DNA from: Achatina immaculata
Taxonomy: Eukaryota; Mollusca; Gastropoda; Stylommatophora; Achatinidae
DNA: 64,000 nucleotides
Direction: 5' to 3'
NCBI GenBank assembly: GCA_009760885.1
Contig: CM019693.1
Coordinates: 44,975,433 to 45,039,432 of the forward strand
The position numbers were made by a program, and so were the translations under genes. Below, piece after piece: positions 1 to 10,076 of the stretch. How positions within the stretch are numbered: position 1 is the first letter of the stretch; each line of letters opens with the position of its first letter. The notes under the pieces are model-generated. The model was not told the origin of the DNA, searched no databases, and was given only the letters and a program-made list of their open reading frames with translations.

Positions 1-304
1 GATGTTGAAGTGAGAGGATGTGTGGTTTGTTCTGAAAGGTTTGCTAGGGATTCTTTCTTTCAAATGTAAGTTTTTGTGTTCGGTTTTGATTTTTAAAGAC
101 AAAAGTGTTGTACAGTGTAGAATGTAGTTGTTGTGGTCAATTTGTCCTTTTTAAGGGCAAAATGTTGTTCTAGTTGTTTTATCCTTTTCAGGTCAAAGAT
201 TGTCATGTTGTACTTGTGAGTTTATTGTCCATTTTGGGCAAAAGGTTGAGATTCTAGACTGAAAGTTTAGGTTTGCAGTTTTTGGTATATATGAAGTTTT
301 TTTC
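1..304. other. Unannotated left edge
   Basis: T/G-rich sequence with no convincing open frame. Short phrases built on 'gtcctttttaagggcaaaa' recur loosely near 145, 185 and 228, which suggests an old degenerate tandem repeat. Nothing else is recognisable. Confidence 0.4.
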
Positions 305-1482
305 AGTGTTGTCTGAGTGTGTATGTCCCATGTCTGACTGTGTTTGTCCCATGTCTGAGTGTGTCTGTCCTATGTCTGAGTGTGTCTGTCCCATGTCTGA
401 GTGTGTTTGTCCCATGTCTGAGTGTGTCTGTCCTATGTCTGAGTGTGTCTGTCCTATGTCTGAGTGTGTTTGTCCCATGTCTGAGTGTGTCTGTCCTATG
501 TCTGAGTGTGTCTGTCCTATGTCTGAGTGTGTTTGTCCCATGTCTGAGTGTGTCTGTCCTATGTCTGAGTGTGTCTGTCCCATGTCTGACTGTGTTTGTC
601 CCATGTCTGAGTGTGTCTGTCCTATGTCTGAGTGTGTTTGTCCCATGTCTGACTGTGTTTGTCCCATGTCTGAGTGTGTCTGTCCCATGTCTGAGTGTGT
701 CTGTCCTATGTCTGAGTGTGTATGTCCCATGTCTGAGTGTGTCTGTCCCATGTCTGAGTGTCTGTCCTATGTCTGAGTGTGTCTGTCCCATGTCTGAGTG
801 TATATGTCCCATGTATGAATGTGTCTGTCCCATGTCTGAGTGTCTGTCATATGTCTGAGTGTGTCTGTCCTATGTCTGAGTGTGTCTGTCCTATGTCTGA
901 ATGTGCATGTCCCATATATGAGTGTGTATGTCCCATGTCTGAGTGTGTTTGTCCCATGTCTGAGTGTGTCTGTCCCATGTCTGAGTGTGTCTGTCCCATG
1001 TATGAGTGTGTCTGTCCTATGTCTGAGTGTGTCTGTCCCATGTCTGAGTGTGTCTGTCCCATGTCTGAGTGTGTCTGTCCTATGTCTGAGTGTGTCTGTC
1101 CCATGTCTGAGTGTGTCTGTCCTATGTCTGAGTGTGTATGTCCCATGTATGAATGTGTATGTCCTATGTCTGAGTGTGTCTGTCCTATGTCTGAGTGTGT
1201 CTGTCCCATGTCTGAGTGTGTCTGTCCTATGTCTGAGTGTGTATGTCCCATGTATGAATGTGTCTGTCCCATGTATGAGTGTGTCTGTCCTATGTCTGAG
1301 TGTGTCTGTCCCATGTCTGAGTGTGTCTGTCCCATGTCTGAGTGTTTCTGTCCCATGTCTGAGTGTGTCTGTCATATGTCTGAGTGTGTCTGTCCCATGT
1401 ATGAGTGTGTATGTCCCATGTATGAGTGTGTATGTCCCATGTATGAGTGTGTCTGTCCTATGTCTGAGTGTGTCTGTCCCAT
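305..1482. repeat. 21-bp minisatellite, about 56 units
   Basis: The unit is close to TGTCCCATGTCTGAGTGTGTC and repeats for about 1.18 kb. Variants include cCta/cCca, gtatga for gtctga, and a few units shortened by 3 bases. Because 21 is a multiple of three, several frames on both strands stay open for 165-255 codons (for example a MSECVCP heptad). These are low-complexity readings of the repeat rather than evidence of a protein: opposite-strand frames are equally open and no flanking coding sequence is seen. Confidence 0.95.
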
Positions 1483-1639
1483 GGTGATGTTAATCGTCAT
1501 GACAGTTTTCCCTCATTCATTGTAATTGCTCATCAGTTTTTCACTCCACACACATTTATAACACTAAATAGGTGTTCATCATTAAACTTTGTTATCTTTT
1601 TTGTAATTTCTGAAATCCTGTGCTATTTGGATTATGTTG

Positions 1640-1717
1640 AGTGTCACAACTGTGGTGTTGAGATGAGTGTCACAACTGTGGTGTTGAGATGAGTGTCACA
1701 ACTGTGGTGTTGAGATG
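1640..1717. repeat. 26-bp tandem repeat, 3 units
   Basis: Three near-identical tandem units of gagtgtcacaactgtggtgt plus ttgagat. The surrounding 1483-2340 is otherwise unassigned and has an (AC)n tract at 1799-1835 and T and G homopolymers at 2107-2140. Confidence 0.85.
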
Positions 1718-2342
1718 AGATGTACTTATGTTCATGTTCGTGTAGTGGTTGTTTGTCCTGGGTTTTCGTACTTACATGGTGTATTAAAAAAAAAACAAAC
1801 ACACACGCTCGCGCACCCACACACACACACATACACGAGTGTACATTGTGTAGGCAAGACTTGTACAGGTCGTATACAAATACCATTTTAATTTTACAAA
1901 TCTCATTTTTGCTCCTATGGATAGATGCCTAGATAACAGCATTGTCTTCATGAAGTTTAATGTGTCTTTTGTCATTCCATTTTAATTTCTTTATTTCCGT
2001 CTGACATCTTCCATCCTAGATCAGTATATGACCTAGGAAAGCTGTAGTTCGTCACTTGTTCCGATTTCTCTTTGTTTATTAGTATATTAATCTGTGTGTG
2101 TGTGTTTTTTTGGTTTTTTTTTTTTGGGGGGGGGGGGGTCTTAGAACACCATTATTTTGGTCTTTCCTGTTGAACACAATTACTTTAGTCATGTTGGTAG
2201 TTGTCTCCAGTCCCCTTGTTTATCTTATCTAGTAATTTCTGTAGGTTTTGTGTAGAAGTTTCTTAATCTGACAAGACACATTATATTATCTCATGCTTTG
2301 TAAAAGCCCACCATTTGATTATTTCATCTCATAAACAAAGGT
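1718..2342. other. Unassigned AT-rich spacer
   Basis: No supported gene. It contains (AC)n near 1800-1835 and poly(T)/poly(G) runs at 2107-2140. At 2290-2330 there is a stretch resembling the 3' UTR of the LINE family found at 3.8-25 kb ('aaagcccaccat' followed by 'ttatttca'), so an old LINE tail probably lies here. Confidence 0.4.
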
Positions 2343-2362
2343 GTACAGTAATTGTATGAATC

Positions 2363-2444
2363 TCTTTCTCTCTCTCTCTCTCTCTCTGTCTCTGTCTCTC
2401 TCTCTCTCTCTCTGTCTGTCTCTGTCTCTCTCTCGCTCTTCTCT
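2363..2444. repeat. (CT)n microsatellite
   Basis: A pyrimidine dinucleotide tract, CT with GTCT interruptions, immediately upstream of the truncated LINE reverse transcriptase fragment. Open frames through it on both strands are artefacts. Confidence 0.9.
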
Positions 2445-2459
2445 TCTCCTATCTTAGGT

Positions 2460-2926
2460 CCTCTCCTCTTACTTGTTTTCACAGAAACTTTTGAACGCAA
2501 AAAACTTCCAACCATCCTGAACCTACCATACTTTACACTCATACCAAAAGACAACTCAGACAAGACACAACTAAAAAATTACCGACCTATATCTCTGCTC
2601 AGTGTAGACTACAAGATCCTTATAAAAGTACTAACCAACAAGCTAAAACCATTCATGGCCAAACTCATACACGAAGACCAACAATGTAATGTAGAAAACA
2701 GAAATATACATCAACACACACATTTCATACAAGACTTCATACACTACACGCACATAAAAGACTGCCAATCGTCAATTCTTTCTCTAGATCAAGAGAAAGC
2801 TTTTGATAGAGTGTCACATCAATGCTTACACAAGTTATTACTCCACTGTAACATAGGGAATTACTTTAGAGAATGGATCAACATTCTCTATTTCAAGCCT
2901 GAAAGCAAGATCTTAGTAAACCATAC
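2460..2926 (+). pseudogene. Truncated Tx1/L1-like LINE reverse transcriptase fragment
   Basis: About 155 codons of reverse transcriptase fingers/palm. Visible motifs are a KNYRPISLLSVDYKIL block, IHEDQQC, and ILSLDQEKAFDRVSH, which carries the first catalytic Asp block. The blocks match in order those of the complete ORF2 at 12992-16357, but many residues differ, so this is a distinct, older subfamily. There is no endonuclease, no YADD box and no C-terminal knuckle. The fragment stops where a U2-derived retroposon has inserted, and little LINE similarity remains beyond it. It is a dead 5'- and 3'-truncated copy. Confidence 0.85.
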
Positions 2927-2940
2927 GCTTATAGAATTGA
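2927..2940. repeat. Target-site duplication, left copy (U2 retroposon)
   Basis: The 14-bp gcttatagaattga matches 3153-3166 with one mismatch and flanks the U2-derived insert exactly. Confidence 0.8.
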
Positions 2941-3152
2941 TTTTTTGTTGTTGTGTTTTTAAGTCGACGAAAACAACAGGCCGTGACCCGGTGGTACTGC
3001 AAACCGGGTCCACCCGTAACGAGATGTGGACCATACCCCCGGCATTCAGTGTTGCAGGGCAGGCCTTAATCATCTCGTTTGTTCCAAAATAACAAAGTGT
3101 ACATTCTACAGAGCGCAGAACTACACTTTGATCTTAGCCAAAAGGCCGAGAA
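2941..3152 (-). mobile_element. U2 snRNA-derived retroposon with target-site duplication
   Basis: On the minus strand the insert begins with the U2 5' end: CTTCTCGGCCTTTTGGC followed by TAAGATCAAAGTGTAG at 3154-3121. It contains an Sm-like TTATTTTGG at about 3083-3093. It ends with a U2 stem-loop IV (2985-3010) whose loop retains TTGCAGTACC. An A-rich tail (2941-2960) follows. The insert is bracketed by a 14-bp direct repeat, gcttAtagaattga at 2927-2940 and gcttAcagaattga at 3153-3166, as expected for LINE-mediated retroposition. The branchpoint-pairing GUAGUA is changed to GTAGTT and the middle is strongly diverged. This is therefore unlikely to be a working U2 gene; a pseudogene or a U2-headed SINE fits better. 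Confidence 0.8.
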
Positions 3153-3166
3153 GCTTACAGAATTGA
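3153..3166. repeat. Target-site duplication, right copy (U2 retroposon)
   Basis: gcttacagaattga is the partner of 2927-2940. Its GCTT overlaps the expected U2 5' GCTTCTCGG, so the boundary is ambiguous by a few bases. Confidence 0.8.
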
Positions 3167-3802
3167 TGCATTAGCAACGGGGCATCTTGGTTACAATCGA
3201 GAGGCCTATAAGAGAGCTGTTAGTGGGGCAGAAATGACTAAACTGAAGCTTTTATGAAGACTGTTCTTAAAATTTGATATTCTTCACATGTTTAAGGAAA
3301 TGTGCTTGTTCCATATATTCTGAGAAGGTAATGAATATTTTATTGACGGATTCATAAGAAATAATGATTATTGGAATTGTGCAGGAATGATAAATTATGG
3401 TCTAAGGGAAATAACTAAAGTAATTTGTAAAATATATAACACAACGTTACTTCCCTTAGAGAACTACCATTTTTTTTATATTCAAGGGAAGTAATTATTC
3501 AACTTTACTCCTGAATAATCCTTATTATAATGTTAATGAAGTCCAAGAGCATTTATTTTACATTTTAAAGATATAACTGCAAACATTAATTTTAATAGTT
3601 TTTATTAAAGATATAGACAGATTTTGCAAAATTTAAAATTATATTATAATTAATTTTTTAAAAATTTAATTCACTACTTATAATGGAATTTTATGATCTG
3701 CATCGAAAGTCATCAACTTCTGTGCCCTGAATATTATAGGGTCTTGGCCGGTCACCGTTTATGGTGATACGGTGGCTTTTCTTACTAAAGTTTATTTGAA
3801 GA
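3167..3802. other. AT-rich spacer with stem-loop and AAGGGAAGTAAT motifs
   Basis: Non-coding and AT-rich. It holds three copies of a TAAGGGAARTAAY-type motif in both orientations (3403-3415, 3446-3458, 3484-3495). At 3741-3785 there is a short structured block containing TCACC-gtttat-GGTGA that recurs at 28595-28640. LINE copy 1 begins at its right edge. Confidence 0.55.
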
Positions 3803-3944
3803 GAAGGTAGTTTACCTTCTCACGCACAAACAAAAGAAGGGAAAAAATTGATTCTGCAAATACCACGTGACACGGTTGTCGCAGGACTCGTCAATGACGG
3901 GCAGCCCTCGAAGCGAATAAAACGAGCACCTTCTCCAGAATGCT

Positions 3945-4327
3945 CCCAGATATTCCCCCTCCAAGCATCCCTGTTACAAGTCCCAGATATTCTTCCTCTA
4001 AGCATCTCTGCTACAAGTCCCAGATATTCTTCCTCTAAGTATCTCTGTTACAAGTCCCAGATATTCTTCCTCCAAGCATCCCTGCTACAAGTCCCAGATA
4101 TTCTTCCTCCAAGCATTTCTGTTACAAGTCCCAGATATTCTTCCTCCAAGCATCCCTGCTACAAGTCCCAGATATTCTTCCTCCAAGCATTTCTGTTACA
4201 AGTCCCAGATTCTTCCTCCAAGCATTTCTGTTACAAGTCTTCCTCTAAGCATTTCTGTTACAAGTCCCAGATATTCTTCCTCCAAGCATTTCTGTTACAA
4301 GTCCCAGATATTCTTCCTCTAAGTATT
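3945..4327 (+). repeat. 37-bp 5' UTR monomers, LINE copy 1 (about 10 units)
   Basis: The unit is CCAGATATTCTTCCTCCAAG plus catttctgttacaagtc, with ctaag/ccaag and gctac/gttac variants and two shortened units. The same array opens all three LINE copies with different unit numbers (about 10, 16 and 10). That resembles the monomer promoters of some mammalian L1 elements; promoter function is inferred, not shown. Confidence 0.9.
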
Positions 4328-4660
4328 GTTATCATTGATAGGAGCTTATCACACTGCAGAACCCCAGAGTTGGCTACTTTATCTTGCCACTTGATATTCA
4401 TTTTTCTGTAATGGCAGCAAAGATGGAGACAAGTTTCTTCATGTCTTACACACGATGTCCACCTTTCAGATAAGCAGAGCACAAACACGGGGGGGGGGGG
4501 GGAAATATGTTTACAGATCTGTGTCCCCAGTGTTAATCTTTTGCTGCTACATGATCATTTCCTTTGTTTTGAGTTGTATCTGCTTTTACTGCTCGTGTAT
4601 TGACACTTCTTTTCAAGGTAAATGATTTTAGCAAAACCTCCCTACTGATTCAGGTCATTG

Positions 4661-4795
4661 TGGCTATGTCTTGTCCAAGTATCATTGTCTTGTTGATACT
4701 TACTCTCAGATTGGCTATGTCTTGTCCAAGTATCATTGTCTTGTTGATACTTACTCTCAGTGTGGCTATGTCTTGTCCAAGTATCATTGTCTTGA
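4661..4795 (+). repeat. 51-bp 5' UTR monomers, LINE copy 1 (about 2.6 units)
   Basis: The unit begins TGGCTATGTCTTGTCCAAGT and ends tacttactctcagat. Period 51 is set by starts at 4661 and 4712. LINE copy 3 carries about nine units of the same repeat, which shows expansion or contraction within the leader. Confidence 0.9.
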
Positions 4796-4806
4796 ACTTT
4801 GCTAAC

Positions 4807-4845
4807 ATGTCAGGAAGAGGTAAAGGCGGTAAGGGTCATCTCTGA
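4807..4845 (+). CDS. Histone H4 N-terminus-like upstream ORF (LINE leader)
   Basis: A 12-codon ORF reading MSGRGKGGKGHL then TGA. The first ten residues are identical to the start of histone H4; histone H2A shares the first nine. It lies about 57 bp upstream of the ORF1 ATG. The same ORF is at 11468-11506, and a diverged version reading MSGRSKGGKGLEPASV is at 18651-18701. The Leu after KGGKG in copy 3 favours H4 as the source. No further histone sequence follows. It may be a captured 5' piece of a histone gene acting as leader or uORF; expression is unproven. Confidence 0.6.
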   Translation: MSGRGKGGKGHL

Positions 4846-4902
4846 TCCGCCTTTGTGTGATATTCCTGGATTTTGTGTACTTGGAGTTTCTTTCCTTCTG
4901 TT

Positions 4903-6000
4903 ATGGATACTCCAACCTTCTTCTACAACCCGGAGACGGATATGGAGGGTGGCCAAGAAGAACTCCCAGGGACTCTGGTATGCACAGTGAGTGGGCAGAA
5001 TGCCTCACGTGTGTCATATGCATTCATGCATAGCATTCTGGCTGGACCTGTGGGTCTGGGGCTCAATGGAGTGGCAACTCTCGGCCGTTATGAGGACCGC
5101 ACCAAGTGGTATGTCACTCTACGTCAAGCCACCCACATTACTCACTATGCCTCGCTGCATGGGAAGACCTTGCACCTGGAACAGTCCAAACTAACGATTC
5201 ACTTTGAACATTTGGACAAGGAACGGGTTAAAGGAACCCTGCATTGGATGCCCATAGCAGTGAAGGCGGAAATGGTCAAGCGCCTTGTCACATTTCTGAC
5301 CGGTGACGAGGAGGCCGAGGTATCCCGTGTTGAGAAGGCCAACGACAAGTGGGCGTTTCGGTGCAGGCCGAAACAAGATGTCCCACATTACACGTCCTTA
5401 TCTCAATCCGGAAGTGTAAAAGGGCACAGGATTGCAATCACCCTGCAGGGCAGGAATGCACCATGCCCGATTTGTAGCAGCGATGCTCATCGGGCAAACC
5501 AATGCCCCAGGAAGGCAAGGCCCGCCCACAGGGAGAACGTGCAACAGCAGGTCTCTGCAGCCAAGAGAGTCGAGGAGCGGTCCGCCACAACTGCCGCGGA
5601 CATTCAAAACCAGACCACCGGCAACCAGGAGCCAGCACCAGAGCCCATCGATGATGATGGGTTTAAGCTGGTGGAAAACAGGAAAAAGAGGCGCCACCTG
5701 ATGTCCGCCGCTGTGTCGCCGACCTCCAGCGAATCTCCTTGCACCCCAAGAAAACGGGTGCCCACTGGCAGAACTGCAGAGGCCAGGAGTCAGCCTCTGC
5801 CAACAGCAGAAACGCAAACGGTCCCTCTTCCAGAGAGGGTCATGGACACACCAATTCCAGCAGAGGAAGCAGTTAATGTCCCCCCTGCAGAGGAGGACAT
5901 GGACTCGCCGCTAGCCGAGGAACCTCTATCTTGGGCCCAGCTGACGGGAGAACAGTCTGACGATGATGATCCTCCGTTAACGATTGATGAGGAGGTATGA
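4903..6000 (+). CDS. LINE ORF1 protein, copy 1 (RNA-binding, CCHC knuckle)
   Basis: A 365-residue protein starting at MDTPTFFYNPETDMEGGQEE. The ATG at 4903 is preferred because the longer open frame upstream has no ATG. The middle (about residues 40-190) has alternating strand/helix character compatible with an RRM-like nucleic-acid-binding fold. A CX2CX4HX4C zinc knuckle, CPICSSDAHRANQC, follows at about residue 190. The C-terminal third is basic, then acidic (EQSDDDDPPLTIDEEV at the end), and probably disordered. ORF1 proteins of this clade package LINE RNA into particles for retrotransposition. Only three residues differ from copy 2: Arg/Lys before PKQD, Ala/Thr in KARPxH, and Ser/Gly in EARxQ. 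Confidence 0.85.
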   Translation: MDTPTFFYNPETDMEGGQEELPGTLVCTVSGQNASRVSYAFMHSILAGPVGLGLNGVATLGRYEDRTKWYVTLRQATHITHYASLHGKTLHLEQSKLTIHFEHLDKERVKGTLHWMPIAVKAEMVKRLVTFLTGDEEAEVSRVEKANDKWAFRCRPKQDVPHYTSLSQSGSVKGHRIAITLQGRNAPCPICSSDAHRANQCPRKARPAHRENVQQQVSAAKRVEERSATTAADIQNQTTGNQEPAPEPIDDDGFKLVENRKKRRHLMSAAVSPTSSESPCTPRKRVPTGRTAEARSQPLPTAETQTVPLPERVMDTPIPAEEAVNVPPAEEDMDSPLAEEPLSWAQLTGEQSDDDDPPLTIDEEV

Positions 6001-6324
6001 GGGAAATATAACTGTGTTGACCAGGCGGATTATTGTGTTGCATTTTCTAGAACTAGAATGTTTGGTTCCACGGTACCAAGACAAACGAGCGGATGATCGT
6101 GCCCACGGGACTTTGTATAGGACGGATTTTTGTATTTTTCATTTCTCAATATTGGAATATTTCATTTATTTGTGTCGTGCTTTTCTCAACCATTGGATGT
6201 ACAGGAGCAAGGTAACAACTTACTTCTTTTTTTGTTTTTTTTTTCTTTCTGTTAGTATATTTTTTTTATGTCCTCATAGTCCTTTCTAATTTACATTTTT
6301 CATTTGTGTTTTTCTGTTTTCAAT

Positions 6325-9300
6325 ATGGCTGATAAACTTTCTATTTTAAGTGTTAACATTAGGGGACTGAGAAGTAAACTCAGTCAAGTAGTGCACCTAG
6401 TACACAAATACAAGCCAGACTTCATCTTTATCCAAGAAACACACATCACCACGGAAATACGTGCCAACAACATCACACAACTCTTAGGACTCAGACATTC
6501 TTGTTTCAGCTTAGGGAATAGACACACAGGAGCAGCAATACTACAATTATCAGAAGACTGGCAAATTGTAGGACACAACAGAGACAGCGAAGGTAGAGTA
6601 GCAATAGTGGAAATAAAACACACAAGTTCAAACCACAACAAATACACATTAGTCAATGTATATGCACCAGCTGTGAGAGACCAGCAAATTAACTTCTATG
6701 ACAAGCTCTCACAGATGCTAACATCATTCCACAGGGGGCAAAACATTATCATAGCAGGAGACTTTAATTGTGTCATGCACGATCTTGATCTGTCGAGAGG
6801 AACAATTAACGTACGCCGTGAACTCGAACAAATAGACATACTACACAACATCATAGACGAACACGGGCTCGTAGACACATACAGAAAGGTGAACCCACAT
6901 GGTAAGGAAACTACACACACTGACACAATTAACATAAACATGGGACGATCAGCCAGAATAGACAGAATATATGTCCCAGAAGGTCTTCTAATAAATGACA
7001 TCAAACACATAGACACAACCTTAAATTACACAGATCATAAAGCGGTCATGGTCACATTAAACGCAACCTTGGCACAACTCAAAAACAAACGCTCCCCACA
7101 CTGGAAGTTTAATAACAGTTTGCTGGATAATGGAGATTATGTAGATAACATAACGGAACTATTACACGCGTACACTCAAGACTTACCTGAATCCAACCTC
7201 ATAGAATACTGGGATGTATTAAAGAACACTATCAGAGAGAGAACACAGGTCTTGGCGACAAAAATACACAGATACAGACGACAGCAACAACAAATGTTGG
7301 AAAATGCTATTAAACTAACCAAGCAGGTAGATCCCAATAGTCCTCACATACATGCGCTAGAGGAAGAAGTAGAAAAATACCATCAACACAGTTACCAGGG
7401 TGCTTTCATCAGAACAAAACTTGCCTCTGCCGTACAAGAAATACCAAGTAAAAAATATCTAGGTACAGAACAAAATGTGCAAAGAAGCAGGCAAATACGC
7501 AAAATAATAGACATAAATGGACAGGAACAGACAGGCACTACCGGAATAAGCCAAACCTTTCAAGATTTTTATATACATTTATACTCTGAGGACAAAGGTC
7601 AATCAGAAGACATACAAAACAAATTCTTGAACTACGCCAAACAGATTTCTGAAGAAGACAAACAAACATTAGACATCCCACTCACGCTAGGAAACCTACA
7701 AAATGCGCTTGACACATTCCAAAAGAACAAATCTCCAGGACCGGATGGCCTCACTGCCGAGTTTTATCAGAAATTCTTCCACATTTTAGGACCTGTCCTA
7801 CACAAGGTGTTTATTGAAGCCTTCGACAGAAAAAATTACCCAACAGTCTCAATCAGTCATACATAACACTCATTAAGAAAAGCAACGCAGACACAACTCA
7901 AGTTAAAAATTACAGACCTATCTCGTTACTCAACGTAGACTACAAAATTCTAGCAAAGTCCCTAACTATGAAACTCAAACCCGTCATGCACACACTTATA
8001 CATGAGGACCAGCAATGCAGTGTCACCGACAGAAACATAAATACGCATCTACATTTCCTAAGAGATGTTATCCAATACTCTCACGATAAGAATAGCCAGT
8101 CAGCAATCTTATCGCTGGACCAGGAGAAGGCTTTCGATAGAGTTTCCCATTCTTTCCTCCAGAAAACCTTGTCCAAATGTAATCTTGGGAACTACATCAG
8201 AGACTGGATACAAATTCTATACAACAAACCAGAAAGCAGACTTTTAATAAACCATACCCTCAGTGAACCAATACGGTTAACCAGATCTGTACGTCAGGGC
8301 TGCCCACTCTCACCCCTGTTGTATGTGTTAACTCTAGAGCCACTCCTGGAGAGAATCAGGCAAGAGACAATAGTCAAAGGAATCTTTATTCCTGGAATGG
8401 GAGAGAGGAAGTCGTTGGCCTATGCTGACGACACAATCTTCTTTCCCTCCAATATATCCTCTATCAGGTTTATTCTAGACATATTTGCAGAGTTCGGACA
8501 GGGCAGCGGGGCTAAAATAAACATTCAAAAATCACATATAATGGGTTTAGGTAAATGGACCAACAAAACAGACTTCCCTTTCACATTAATACAAGTCAAC
8601 AACATTAAAATATACGGGATTTTATTTACAGCTACGCCTTCAAATAACATCAAAGCAAGATGGCGAAATATAATTGAAAAAATTAAAAACAGACTGGAAA
8701 TTTACAAATACAGAACCACCACCATATTCGGCAGAAGTGTCGCAGTCAACACTTGCATCATACCACAGCTTATATATACCGCAAACATATTCCCCCTGCC
8801 TAAACAGTCACTTAAGGAAATAAATTCAATGATTAGAGACTTTATTTTCCGACGCACAGTACGCAGCATCCAACAGAAAACCTTGATGCAAGACAAAAAT
8901 AGAGGGGGCATCTCCCTACAAGACATAGCAACAAAGATCCAGGCACTCAGGATCAAATATATAGGACAAATCATCCAACAGCCACACAAACATACTCTAG
9001 CCCACTACTACGTTGGGCTGAGGCTTCTTAAACTGTGTAAATTAAACAATATACACCCCCATCACTTTGGCACTATACCGCTCTTCTACAGACAATGCAT
9101 ACAAAGTGTAACTGGGAATGAACGTTTAATACGCATGAAAACATCATGCATATACAAACATCTGGTCAGGAAACAGGAGCCTCCATTACAGTGCAGAATA
9201 AAGAGAGGATACAAATACTTCATCACCGACTACACACAATCATTTCAAAACCTACACAAGAAAGGAATCACGCCAAGTGCACGAGAGATAACATACAGAC

Positions 9301-9689
9301 TATTGTTCAACATGACACCGACCACACAAGGGATCGCCCACAGATTCCACAGACTGATCAGATGTAAACTATGTAGACTGAACACACAAGAAACGGAAGA
9401 ACACATTTTCTTTCAGTGCAGAACCGTTTCTTTAGCCTTAGAATTTTTGACTCAGGAGATAGCAACAAGAACAACAGAGAAAGTAGACATATACAGAGCA
9501 ATAATGTTAAACACCATTCCTCGAACAGAAACAAACAGCCATACGCAGTGTATCATCCTCCTTGCTGAGTTTAGGTATGTTGTTTGGTCATGTAGGAATA
9601 GGGCCACATTTGAAAATAGAATTTTTACAAAAGAACTTCTCCTGTACATTTTCAAACAAAAATTGTTACAGCTTTCAACCAGTTTCTAG
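6325..9689 (+). pseudogene. LINE ORF2, copy 1: endonuclease-reverse transcriptase with one frameshift
   Basis: Starts MADKLSILSVNIRGLRSK. The apurinic-like endonuclease motifs are present (IQETH, VNVYAP, AGDFN, ARIDRIYVP, YTDHKAV). The reverse transcriptase has SPGPDGLTAEF, LDQEKAFDRVSH, RQGCPLSPLLY and YADDTIFF. A C-terminal CX2CX9HX4C knuckle is retained. Against copy 2, one G is missing in the A-rich run at about 7831-7836, which shifts the frame and terminates the first part at 7866. The rest is open from about 7870 to 9689. Apart from this lesion the copy looks intact, so it is a recent inactivation or a sequencing error in a homopolymer. Confidence 0.9.
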
Positions 9690-10041
9690 TGCATATTTAT
9701 TTCTGTGTACACCCCGTGGGTGAAAGAGAAGGCTTTAGCCGAATACAAGCACTGTCCATCACTAGAGAGAAAGTTAACGAAGAGAGTGAGAGAGAGTGAG
9801 AAAGGGTCCTGATAGTAGGTGAGAGGATGTGTGTCTGTGGTTATACTATTACTATACACCTTTGTTGTAACGTTTTATGTACAAAGCATTCGCGTTATCA
9901 TACTCCATGCTGTCACCTCACGGTTTGTAAAGCCCACCATCTCATTATTTCATTCCACGGGCAATCATCCTCAACTCACGTCACATGTACATGCTTCGTT
10001 ATTGTTTATTTGAAAGTTTGTTTTTTTTTGGAAAGATTTGG

Positions 10042-10076
<35 letters not shown>

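Noticed and set aside
305..1525. Cys-rich repeat proteins (CPMSECV) as real genes
   Set aside because: Frames on both strands are equally open because the repeat period is 21 bp. No introns, flanking domains or codon signature.
2941..3152. Functional U2 snRNA gene
   Set aside because: The branchpoint-pairing sequence is changed, the central region is diverged, and target duplications plus an A-rich tail show retroposition.
4490..4501. G-runs and other homopolymers as regulatory motifs
   Set aside because: They recur in each LINE copy at different lengths and may be affected by sequencing; no functional claim is made.
4807..4845. A true histone H4 gene
   Set aside because: Only ten H4 residues then a stop; no histone fold sequence follows, and the segment is repeated inside each LINE.
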